Shown in pieces: positions 1 through 6,013 of a stretch of DNA of 11,353 nucleotides. The stretch covers positions 836-12,188 of the forward strand of contig DLGS01000376.1 in assembly GCA_002482815.1 (NCBI GenBank), in the 5' to 3' direction. The notes beneath the pieces are model-generated. The model had not been told where the DNA came from. It worked only from the letters and a program-made list of their open reading frames with translations, and ran no database searches. The position numbers and the translations under genes are program-made. Source of the DNA: Bacteroidetes bacterium UBA7688 (lineage in GTDB: Bacteria; Bacteroidota; Bacteroidia; Chitinophagales; Chitinophagaceae). The number at the start of each line of letters is the position of its first letter. Within the stretch, counting starts at the first letter, position 1.

Positions 1-1
1 A

Positions 2-361
2 AGAACAAATAACAGTTTTACGCTGGGTAAGGGTTGGGTGAGTGAGTTCAATGTGAATTTTAATTCAGGCGGTCAATATGGTTTCATGGTCCTCGATCCG
101 CAATGGGGTGTTGCTTTGGGTGTACAGAAAACGATGATGAATAAAAAAGGGACACTGCGTTTTAACATCACTGATATCTTCTGGACCAACCTTCCCAAAG
201 CAGTGATCACTTATAATAATTATATCGAAAAATGGCGTGCCTATCGCGAAACAAGGGTAGCCAATCTCACATTTACATATCGCTTTGGAAAAAACACGGT
301 GCAGGCTGCCAGAAGAAGAGCTACCGCATCGGAAGAAGAAAGAAGCAGGGCGGGGAACTAG
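2..361 (+). CDS. TonB-linked outer-membrane beta-barrel protein, C-terminal fragment (5' end outside window)
   Basis: The reading frame is open from base 2, so this is the last 119 codons of a longer gene, not a short gene starting at the GTG at 38. The fragment shows alternating polar/hydrophobic beta-strands, a turn containing NITDIFWTN, and a final strand with TFTYRFGKN, followed by a basic then acidic tail of about 20 residues (RRRATASEEERSRAGN). This arrangement is typical of the Bacteroidota outer-membrane beta-barrel family resembling TonB-dependent receptors (OMP_b-brl_3 type), which sit in the outer membrane; their substrates are mostly unknown. The plug and N-terminal carboxypeptidase-like domain would lie upstream. 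The gene converges on the AraC-type regulator. Family assignment rests on the C-terminus alone, so the substrate cannot be inferred. Confidence 0.8.
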   Translation, partial: RTNNSFTLGKGWVSEFNVNFNSGGQYGFMVLDPQWGVALGVQKTMMNKKGTLRFNITDIFWTNLPKAVITYNNYIEKWRAYRETRVANLTFTYRFGKNTVQAARRRATASEEERSRAGN

Positions 362-362
362 G

Positions 363-390
363 GTGAATGGCGAATCGTCAATCGTGAATA
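363..390 (+). repeat. Heptamer array GTGAATN, left copy (4 units)
   Basis: Four contiguous 7-bp units lie here: GTGAATG, GCGAATC, GTCAATC, GTGAATA. The array starts 2 bp after the stop codon of the beta-barrel gene. Bases 363-382 pair with 473-492 as an inverted repeat with 19 of 20 matches (only mismatch at base 371). Confidence 0.75.
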
Positions 391-401
391 GAGGAACTGA
401 C

Positions 402-418
402 AACCGCTGTGGTTTTTT
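402..418 (+). terminator. Weak candidate intrinsic terminator for the beta-barrel gene
   Basis: A short stem (AACC pairing with GGTT, plus an inner G-T wobble, loop of about 3 bases) is followed directly by six Ts (413-418, the first two shared with the stem). The T tract is on the plus-strand side only, which fits termination of the beta-barrel transcript. The stem is short, so this is tentative; the larger 363-492 inverted repeat could also contribute. Confidence 0.4.
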
Positions 419-471
419 ATTACGGAGGCCCGCTCTATAACATAGATACCATTATCGTACTATTTTCTCGA

Positions 472-492
472 CATTGACGATTCACCATTCAC
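472..492 (-). repeat. Heptamer array GTGAATN, right copy (3 units, inverted)
   Basis: Read on the minus strand from 492 down, three 7-bp units follow one another: GTGAATG, GTGAATC, GTCAATG. The array ends 4 bp from the stop codon of the AraC-type gene. It is the mirror partner of the array at 363-390, with about 80 bp between the two. Confidence 0.75.
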
Positions 493-496
493 GCCA

Positions 497-1372
497 TCAA
501 TAGGCTACTTCATTAATCTTATGCTTACTATGCAATTTCTCCAGCAACCTCAAATGCGGCTGTAATTTTTTGAGTGTATTTTTTTGCAGGAAACTTTTCA
601 GGTGTTTATAGAAATGACTATGGTCGTAATAGCCATAGTCGGAGCTTTTAAAACTATCGGGTTCGCTAACCAGGTGCTCGGTGGCTTTGCGTATGCGAAT
701 GATCTGGATAGCGGTTTTGGTACTGATGCTGGTGGCTGTTTCAAAATAACGTTGTAGTGTGCGCGATGAAATGCCATACTGTTTTGCAAAATCTTCAACC
801 GGAGTAATAAAATCGCGGTTGTTTTCGCAATGTGCGAGAATTTCAGATACAATCTGGATAGGCTTCAGTGAACCGGAATATTGCTGAATGATTTTTTCAA
901 AATACTGCGTCAATAAATAAACACGATCTTCAAAACTATTGGCTTTTTTTACTTGTGAAAGAATACCGGCATCCATGAGATAGCTCAACGGGAAAATATA
1001 TTCCCTGTATTCGGAGAAGTTGATCTTCTTTTCAAAAATAACAGGCGATATCTTGAATTTAATGCCAAATAATTTATTGCCCGGCTGGTGATAACATTCA
1101 ATGGCACGATGACGAGGGAGAAAGCCATCAGTCTTCATATCAAATTTCCTGTCGCCAATCTGCATTACAAAGGGAGTGCCCAGGTTGAGCAGATAGGTAT
1201 AACCAGTATTGGGAAACAGCGCATCTGAAAATCCCTTCGGATATTGATCCCACAACTCATCAAAATCGGTCTCCCAGAAGAAATCGATAAAATAGGAAAT
1301 AGACTCATCAGCTTTTTGCCGCTGATAGTTTTGGTTGAAGTGTTCGGTATGAAAAAATTCTACGTGTTGCAC
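497..1372 (-). CDS. AraC-family transcriptional regulator
   Basis: A 291-residue DNA-binding regulator. The C-terminal part holds the two helix-turn-helix units of the AraC fold: the first around residues 191-213 (DFAKQYGISSRTLQRYF) and the second around 240-262, with YYDHSHFYKHLKSF matching the usual G-[FY]-x-D-x-SHF-x-x-x-[FL]-K pattern. Residues 1-165 resemble the N-terminal domain common in Bacteroidota AraC regulators (DUF6597-like), probably sensing an unknown ligand or mediating dimerisation. The start is GTG: an in-frame TAA lies at 1379-1381, only two codons upstream, and the next internal ATG (near residue 70) would remove half of the sensor domain. No ribosome-binding sequence is present. 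Flanking genes do not point to a regulon; autoregulation is possible given the inverted repeat at 1396-1414. Confidence 0.88.
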   Translation of the reverse strand: MQHVEFFHTEHFNQNYQRQKADESISYFIDFFWETDFDELWDQYPKGFSDALFPNTGYTYLLNLGTPFVMQIGDRKFDMKTDGFLPRHRAIECYHQPGNKLFGIKFKISPVIFEKKINFSEYREYIFPLSYLMDAGILSQVKKANSFEDRVYLLTQYFEKIIQQYSGSLKPIQIVSEILAHCENNRDFITPVEDFAKQYGISSRTLQRYFETATSISTKTAIQIIRIRKATEHLVSEPDSFKSSDYGYYDHSHFYKHLKSFLQKNTLKKLQPHLRLLEKLHSKHKINEVAY

Positions 1373-1379
1373 CTTGTAT

Positions 1380-1387
1380 TAAAGGTA
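1380..1387 (-). promoter_or_regulatory. Candidate -7 box of the AraC-type gene (TACCTTTA)
   Basis: On the minus strand TACCTTTA matches the Bacteroidota -7 consensus TAnnTTTG at all but the last base. Transcription would begin at about 1373-1375, only a few bases before the GTG start, giving a nearly leaderless mRNA. A TTTTTG run at 1408-1403 could be the upstream element, but its 15-bp spacing is shorter than usual. Tentative. Confidence 0.3.
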
Positions 1388-1395
1388 GACACGTG

Positions 1396-1414
1396 AACAA
1401 GGCAAAAACTTGTT
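1396..1414. promoter_or_regulatory. Inverted repeat upstream of the AraC-type gene, candidate operator
   Basis: The arms AACAAG (1396-1401) and CTTGTT (1409-1414) are perfectly complementary around a 7-base spacer, with a CACGTG palindrome next to it at 1390-1395. The repeat covers the expected -33 region of the regulator's promoter, so it could be a protein-binding site. It has no T tract after it on the minus strand, so it is not an obvious terminator for the L,D-transpeptidase gene. Confidence 0.3.
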
Positions 1415-1443
1415 AAAATATGATGTTCGGTTAAAACGAATGA

Positions 1444-2178
1444 TTAAACCAGCTTAGACTGTTTTGAATAAATAGTCGCCGGTGAATAAATGAAGAGACA
1501 GGAACCATTTTGAATGGTTTGAATAAGTTCTTTATGAATTTCTTCCGGCACTGCAGGACAACCCTGGCTTCTTCCAAGATAACCTTGTTGCCGGGCAAAC
1601 GCTTCACTTGCATAATTGGCGCTATGAATAACGATGCCTCTCTGTAAAGCCTTGTCATTAATTCCTTTTTCTTTACCGATAAGGCGGAGCGATAAACCAT
1701 GTTTACCAAAATAGGTATTACCCGTTGTATAAAACCCGAGGCTGCTTTGGTAGCTGCTGCTACGATTGGAGAAATTCTTTGCCATCAGTTTACCGGAATT
1801 CTTACCATGCGATACATAGGTATAATACAGGAGGCTATTGCTGCTCATGTCTATCACAAAAAAGCGTTTTTGAGTAGAAGGCAAACTAAAATCAATAACA
1901 GAAAGAACGGCATTGTTCAGCAACTCACCCTTTTCCTGTAATTGCCTGTATCCCCTGAGTGCATAAAGAAATGCCTGCCGGGAAAGACCGAGTTTTTCGA
2001 GATCCAGCGATTCATATAAACTAAGCGCTTCGTTTTTGGGCGCCACAGCAGTAGCTGTTTTTGAAATGCTGACAGATGCAGACTTTCCGGTATGGGCAGT
2101 TAAACCAGTTAAAAGGCATATAAGTAAGCCGCCGCTAAGACTAAGTGTGAAAAGGGATTTTCTTTGTTTGTTGTTCAT
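1444..2178 (-). CDS. Secreted murein L,D-transpeptidase-like protein (YkuD_2 family)
   Basis: A 244-residue protein from the ATG at 2178. A TTG 24 bp upstream would add MVRIKCVC, but the ATG gives a cleaner signal sequence. Residues 1-30 have a basic start (MNNKQRK) and a hydrophobic core, so the protein is probably exported or membrane-anchored. The catalytic region holds VIHSANY (His185) and GRSQGCPAV with the likely nucleophile Cys207, the HxxN...SxGC pattern of the YkuD_2 'murein L,D-transpeptidase catalytic domain' family. By homology it would act on peptidoglycan stem peptides in the periplasm; whether it cross-links peptides, attaches proteins, or does something else cannot be told. 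Residues 46-100 form a short helical N-terminal extension usual for this family. A good promoter candidate lies at 2219-2226 and the gene appears monocistronic. Confidence 0.85.
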   Translation of the reverse strand: MNNKQRKSLFTLSLSGGLLICLLTGLTAHTGKSASVSISKTATAVAPKNEALSLYESLDLEKLGLSRQAFLYALRGYRQLQEKGELLNNAVLSVIDFSLPSTQKRFFVIDMSSNSLLYYTYVSHGKNSGKLMAKNFSNRSSSYQSSLGFYTTGNTYFGKHGLSLRLIGKEKGINDKALQRGIVIHSANYASEAFARQQGYLGRSQGCPAVPEEIHKELIQTIQNGSCLFIYSPATIYSKQSKLV

Positions 2179-2218
2179 ACACACGCATTTTATCCGCACC
2201 ACAACAAAGGGGGGATGG

Positions 2219-2226
2219 CAAAATTA
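2219..2226 (-). promoter_or_regulatory. Candidate -7 box for the L,D-transpeptidase gene (TAATTTTG)
   Basis: On the minus strand TAATTTTG fits TAnnTTTG exactly. It lies about 40 bp upstream of the chosen ATG, implying a leader of roughly 34 bases. T-rich sequence (GTTTTCAG) about 18 bp further upstream could serve as the -33 element, though it is not a perfect TTTG at the ideal spacing. Confidence 0.45.
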
Positions 2227-2290
2227 GGGTTGATGAGCAAACTGAAAACCCAATACACAAAGCTTTAACAAGCAATTGGCGGATTTGTAC

Positions 2291-2325
2291 ATAAAAAATC
2301 CCGTCATAAAAAGATATGACGGGAT
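2291..2325 (-). terminator. Strong intrinsic terminator of adk
   Basis: The arms ATCCCGTCATA (2298-2308) and TATGACGGGAT (2315-2325) form a perfect 11-bp stem with a 6-base loop. On the minus strand the stem is followed by a run of Ts (complement of 2291-2298). It lies 37 bp after the adk stop codon and separates adk from the L,D-transpeptidase gene. Confidence 0.88.
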
Positions 2326-2361
2326 CGCAGTTGGTTGTTGGTTGTAAAACTTATGATATAA

Positions 2362-2940
2362 TTAAGACAGTCTTTGTTCAATCTCGCTGCGTAAGGATGA
2401 AAAAATTTCATCAACCGTACCTTCTCCCTTAATATGTACCACTTTATTGAAACCAGCGTAATAATTGGCTACTACCGTAGTTTTCTGCTGGTACTCCGTA
2501 ATTCTTGCACGAATCACTGTTTCATTGGTATCGTCACTGCGACCGCTGGTTTTACCGCGATTGAGCAGGCGTTTAACCAGTTCTTCCTCACTCACATCGA
2601 GTGCCAGTACCACACCAATCTCTGTGTTCTTGAGTTTCAGCAACTTATCCAAAGCTACACTTTGTGCTTCTGTACGAGGAAAACCATCAAACAAAAATCC
2701 TTTAGCCTGGGGGTTCTGATCGAGGGCAGAGCTGATCATACCAATCACCACTTCATCGGGTACCAGTTGACCTTTGTCCATAAAAGACTTAGCTTCCAGT
2801 CCGAGAGGAGTTTGGGCTGCTATTTCACTACGTAATAAATCGCCGGTAGATAGATGTTTTAATCCGTAGGTAGCAATAAGTTTCTCACTTTGCGTACCTT
2901 TTCCACTGCCGGGAGGTCCAAACAGAATAATATTAAACAT
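2362..2940 (-). CDS. adk: Adenylate kinase, short Zn-free form
   Basis: A 192-residue cytosolic enzyme that interconverts ATP + AMP and 2 ADP. The P-loop is GPPGSGKGT (residues 8-16), the AMP-binding region shows STGDLLR (31-37), the next conserved block is GFLFDGFPRT (81-90), and the arginine-rich lid region includes NRGKTSGRSDDT with RARITEY (about 127-150). The lid is a short loop without the four-cysteine Zn insert of the long bacterial form, in line with other Bacteroidota enzymes. The start is the ATG at 2940; a TTG two codons upstream is less likely because the family begins directly at MFNIILFG. A strong promoter candidate sits just upstream and a strong terminator just downstream, so it is probably transcribed alone. 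Confidence 0.96.
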   Translation of the reverse strand: MFNIILFGPPGSGKGTQSEKLIATYGLKHLSTGDLLRSEIAAQTPLGLEAKSFMDKGQLVPDEVVIGMISSALDQNPQAKGFLFDGFPRTEAQSVALDKLLKLKNTEIGVVLALDVSEEELVKRLLNRGKTSGRSDDTNETVIRARITEYQQKTTVVANYYAGFNKVVHIKGEGTVDEIFSSLRSEIEQRLS

Positions 2941-2965
2941 GAACAAACTAACCTTGCGTGAACTA

Positions 2966-2973
2966 CAAATATA
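2966..2973 (-). promoter_or_regulatory. Promoter -7 box of adk (TATATTTG)
   Basis: On the minus strand TATATTTG matches the Bacteroidota -7 consensus TAnnTTTG exactly, 25 bp upstream of the adk ATG. Transcription would start near 2960 with a leader of about 20 bases. A T-rich stretch (GTTTTTT, about 20 bp upstream) lies where the -33 element is expected. Confidence 0.55.
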
Positions 2974-3090
2974 AGCCCAAAGGCTTAAAAAACATTTAAC
3001 ATCTCATTAAATCATTGAATAAAACCTATTTGTAAGGAAAAAAACAAGTGTTCGTCAGCAATAAAGCAAACTTTTCGGCCCCGATAAACG

Positions 3091-3098
3091 TAATTTTA
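3091..3098 (+). promoter_or_regulatory. Tentative -7 box of msrB (TAATTTTA)
   Basis: TAATTTTA differs from TAnnTTTG only in its last base and lies 21 bp before the msrB ATG, leaving a leader of roughly 15 bases. No convincing -33 TTTG was found, so this is a weak call. The 179-bp divergent interval between adk and msrB shows no other obvious regulatory structure. Confidence 0.3.
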
Positions 3099-3119
3099 AT
3101 GTATCAAAAGTTTTAGCAT

Positions 3120-3689
3120 ATGAAGTTGTTAGCTATGATCGCCCTGTCAACATTCGTTATCCAGGGTTGTTATTCTCAAAATACCCAACAGAAACAGACA
3201 AAAATGGACAGCCTACAGAAAAATAATAACCCGGTATACTCCCGGACCGACAAATCGAAAGTGGCGTTGAAAGAAGAAGAGTGGAAAAAAATTCTTTCAC
3301 CCGAAGTCTATTATATCGCCCGCCAGAAAGGAACAGAGCGTGCCTGGACCAGTAAGTTTGAAAACTTTAAGGAAGTAGGCACTTACTATTGTGCAGTTTG
3401 TGGTAATGCTTTGTTTAAAAGCGATACCAAATTCGAAAGCGGATGTGGATGGCCCAGTTTTTATGAGCCTATTACGAAAAACTCGATTATTTACCTGCCC
3501 GATAATACACATGGCATGGTAAGAACAGAAGTACAATGTGGTCGTTGTAAAAGCCATTTAGGACATGTCTTTGAAGACGGTCCGCCACCAACGGGTTTGC
3601 GTTATTGTATTAATGGAGTAGTGTTGGATTTTGAAAAGGCGGAAGAAGCGAAGAAAAAATATGATGCAGAGAAAGAAAAGAAAGGATAA
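3120..3689 (+). CDS. msrB: Peptide-methionine (R)-S-oxide reductase, probable lipoprotein
   Basis: A 189-residue enzyme that reduces methionine-R-sulfoxide in damaged proteins. Four Zn-binding cysteines form two CxxC pairs: CAVC (91, 94) and CGRC (140, 143). The core blocks SGCGWPSF (108-114), SHLGHVFEDGP (145-155) and RYCIN (161-165) are present. Cys163 is the expected catalytic residue, and Cys109, 54 residues earlier, sits where many MsrBs keep the resolving cysteine. Residues 1-17 (MKLLAMIALSTFVIQGC) look like a lipoprotein signal with Cys17 as the lipidated residue, followed by a polar linker to about residue 48, so the enzyme probably works in the periplasm or on a membrane surface, not in the cytosol. 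It has no MsrA domain. The RYCINGVVLDF end differs from the usual RYCINSASL, a minor variation. Confidence 0.93.
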   Translation: MKLLAMIALSTFVIQGCYSQNTQQKQTKMDSLQKNNNPVYSRTDKSKVALKEEEWKKILSPEVYYIARQKGTERAWTSKFENFKEVGTYYCAVCGNALFKSDTKFESGCGWPSFYEPITKNSIIYLPDNTHGMVRTEVQCGRCKSHLGHVFEDGPPPTGLRYCINGVVLDFEKAEEAKKKYDAEKEKKG

Positions 3690-3694
3690 CAGGC

Positions 3695-5983
3695 TTAATA
3701 AACACGATATCGACTCATAAGCTCACTGCGTAATGTTTTTTCGAGGGTTAATCTCGCCATCAGGTAGCTGATGGTTGACTCTGCACCCTGGTTCAGGTTT
3801 ACATTGTTCTCTTCGATACCATCATAACATCCTCCTGTGCAAGGGTTATATACAATTCGCTGAAGGTGGTTGTTGCCAAGGAACCAGGTGAAAGCCACCT
3901 TTAATTTTTCTATGTATTCAGGTTTCTGAAAAGCATGGTAAAACTTATCAAGGGTAATAATGGTATAAGCAACATCAATAGGTTGCTCTCCACCTTTAAC
4001 CCTTACAGCGGTAATATCTTCTTTTTGTAACCAGGTTTTGTTGGAGATTACCTGAATACATGTACTGTTAAAGGTTTTTTCGAGCAGAAAATCAAAAGAA
4101 GTTAATGCTATATCTCTGTACAACGTATTGTTTGTAATGACCCAGGCGCATAATAACGCTTCTGGTAAAATACTGTTGGCATAAGTAAGATAGCTTTCAA
4201 ACCAGTGCCAGCCGTCTTCATTTTCATGCAGATACATTTTTACCAGACGGTTTGCAAGCGTATCAAGCAAATCTGTTTCTGATGCATTGTGTAATTGCAG
4301 GTTCTTGTAGTAAAGACCCTTAATAACAAAAGCAATGGCTCGAGTAGAAAAAATATTGTTACTGTTTAATAGTGTTACCTGAAATAATTGCTCTGCTTCC
4401 ATAATAATAGTAACAGGCATGATACTTTTTAGTGAAATGAGATATCCCAGCGCCCAAATGGCTCTTCCGTTTGCATCAGCCAGATTAACCTCCTGATTTT
4501 GATCTGAAAAAAAATGTTGCTCATCAATATAATTCAGATAGTGCCCCGATGGTTGAAGACAGTGCTTAATAAAATTGAAGTAGATATGAATGTAAGGAAG
4601 ATCGGTGTTATCTGTTGTTAGCTCATAATGCTGACAGAAAGCAATTAATGCTCTTGCGTTGTCATCAAGTGTATATCCTGAGTCAACATCAGGTCTATTT
4701 ATATTGGCAAACTGTATCATACCAAAACCACTTGTCATTTTCTTGATATGTAACAGATTAACAGGAGGAATCTGGTACCGGAGGTCAATGGCTCCCGAAC
4801 TTAATTTTTCGAACAATAGTACGTGAGCAATGGCCACATTTTCCCATGCCGTAGAAGCCATTTTATGCAGGCCATTAGAACTGATGGTGGCGCGTAAAAG
4901 GTCGTTTTCAAGTAGGTGGTTCACCGTGTCTGTTAGCTGGCCCGATTGTCCAAAATCGAAGAGCATACCCGAATCTTCGCTCAACACTTCCCGGGCATGT
5001 GGAATGGGTGTAGAAACAACAGCACACCCACAACTCATTGCATAAGAAAATGTTCCGCTTACAGCCTGATTGGGATCGCAGGAGGTAAAAAGATACAAGT
5101 CGGTAAGCTGAAGATATTCAAGTAATTCAGAGAGCGGAAGAAAATAATTGATCAGTAATACATGTTTCTCTAAGCCCAATTCGGTTATTAAGGATTCTAG
5201 TTTCTCCCTGTATTTTTCCCCTTGTTTGATCAATACTGCCGGATGTGTTTTGCCAATAATTAAAAAAAGGGTATCCGGATTTTCACGAATAATGCCGGGC
5301 AGTGCATATAGCGTGGTTTCAATATTTTTTCCTTCACTCAGAAATCCAAAGGTTGATAATATCTTTTTTCCTTTAAGTCCATATTTCTCTTTTAGTAAGG
5401 CCTTGTCAGCATGCACTACAAGGTGAGTGCCATGGGCAATGACAGTTACTTTTTCCATACCGATTCCATAATCCCGGATCAATATTTCCAGTGAGGCATG
5501 TGTCATTACAACAATACCCGAAACAGCTTCTGCAATAGCTTTTACATGTAATCTGAGTATTTCATTGGGTTGAGGTAATACGGTGTGGAATGTAATAACT
5601 GTAGATTTATTCAGCGCTTTTAAAAACAACACTAACTCGTCAGTTGTTTGTTCAAAAAAACCAAACTCATGTTGAATCATTACGAGAATAATGCGACGAT
5701 TATTATTGATCAGCCCGGCAAGTGTACAAAATGAACCAGGGGTATCGGTGTTCAGGATGTACTCCGGATCTCTATCGTAAACATGTTTTTCGGTATCTGA
5801 TTCAAGCGGGCAGATATTAATAGTAAAACTACCGCCAATGGTTTTGTTCAAAGCAGTTACAAGGTCTTCAGAATAAGTGGCAATGCCGCACTCACGCGGA
5901 GGGAAAGAACTGATTAACAATAATTCATCTACAAATATATCGTGGGGTAAGCGGGCAATATTTTTTATACTGATGCCTTGCAT
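3695..5983 (-). CDS. GT4-like glycosyltransferase fused to an alpha/alpha-toroid-like domain
   Basis: A 762-residue two-part protein. Residues about 18-395 form a GT-B glycosyltransferase: SFPPRECGIATYSEDL (26-41) at the N-terminal glycine-rich site, QHEFGFF (104-110), FHT (132-134), FGFLSEGKN (212-220) opening the donor-binding half, and SGTFSYAMSCGCAVVSTP (309-326). This last block takes the place of the usual GT4 EX7E motif, with Gln306 and Ser309 instead of the first glutamate. From about 405 to the end lies a helical domain with GYTLDDNARAL (436-446), resembling the alpha/alpha barrel that follows such transferases in other bacteria. No signal peptide or membrane segment is seen, so it should be cytosolic. 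It lies 30 bp downstream of the GH130 gene and is probably co-transcribed. Donor sugar and acceptor are unknown; a mannosyl transfer is suggested only by the neighbour. Confidence 0.8.
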   Translation of the reverse strand: MQGISIKNIARLPHDIFVDELLLISSFPPRECGIATYSEDLVTALNKTIGGSFTINICPLESDTEKHVYDRDPEYILNTDTPGSFCTLAGLINNNRRIILVMIQHEFGFFEQTTDELVLFLKALNKSTVITFHTVLPQPNEILRLHVKAIAEAVSGIVVMTHASLEILIRDYGIGMEKVTVIAHGTHLVVHADKALLKEKYGLKGKKILSTFGFLSEGKNIETTLYALPGIIRENPDTLFLIIGKTHPAVLIKQGEKYREKLESLITELGLEKHVLLINYFLPLSELLEYLQLTDLYLFTSCDPNQAVSGTFSYAMSCGCAVVSTPIPHAREVLSEDSGMLFDFGQSGQLTDTVNHLLENDLLRATISSNGLHKMASTAWENVAIAHVLLFEKLSSGAIDLRYQIPPVNLLHIKKMTSGFGMIQFANINRPDVDSGYTLDDNARALIAFCQHYELTTDNTDLPYIHIYFNFIKHCLQPSGHYLNYIDEQHFFSDQNQEVNLADANGRAIWALGYLISLKSIMPVTIIMEAEQLFQVTLLNSNNIFSTRAIAFVIKGLYYKNLQLHNASETDLLDTLANRLVKMYLHENEDGWHWFESYLTYANSILPEALLCAWVITNNTLYRDIALTSFDFLLEKTFNSTCIQVISNKTWLQKEDITAVRVKGGEQPIDVAYTIITLDKFYHAFQKPEYIEKLKVAFTWFLGNNHLQRIVYNPCTGGCYDGIEENNVNLNQGAESTISYLMARLTLEKTLRSELMSRYRVY

Positions 5984-6013
5984 TGTTTGAATGGTATCGT
6001 GACAGGAAATTAT

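Noticed and set aside
38..361. Independent small gene starting at GTG 38
   Set aside because: The frame is open to the window edge and the sequence is a typical beta-barrel C-terminus, so it is the end of a larger gene.
2331..2345. Tandem TTGGTTG heptamer (two copies) between the adk stop and its terminator
   Set aside because: Only two copies, unlike the GTGAATN arrays in sequence and layout; likely chance.
2944..2946. TTG start for adenylate kinase two codons upstream of the ATG
   Set aside because: The ATG at 2940 matches the conserved family start and lies at a sensible distance from the promoter box.
497..3689. Defence system, toxin-antitoxin pair or biosynthetic cluster in the left half
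   Set aside because: All genes there are ordinary single-function genes on mixed strands (regulator, L,D-transpeptidase, adk, msrB) with no shared operon.
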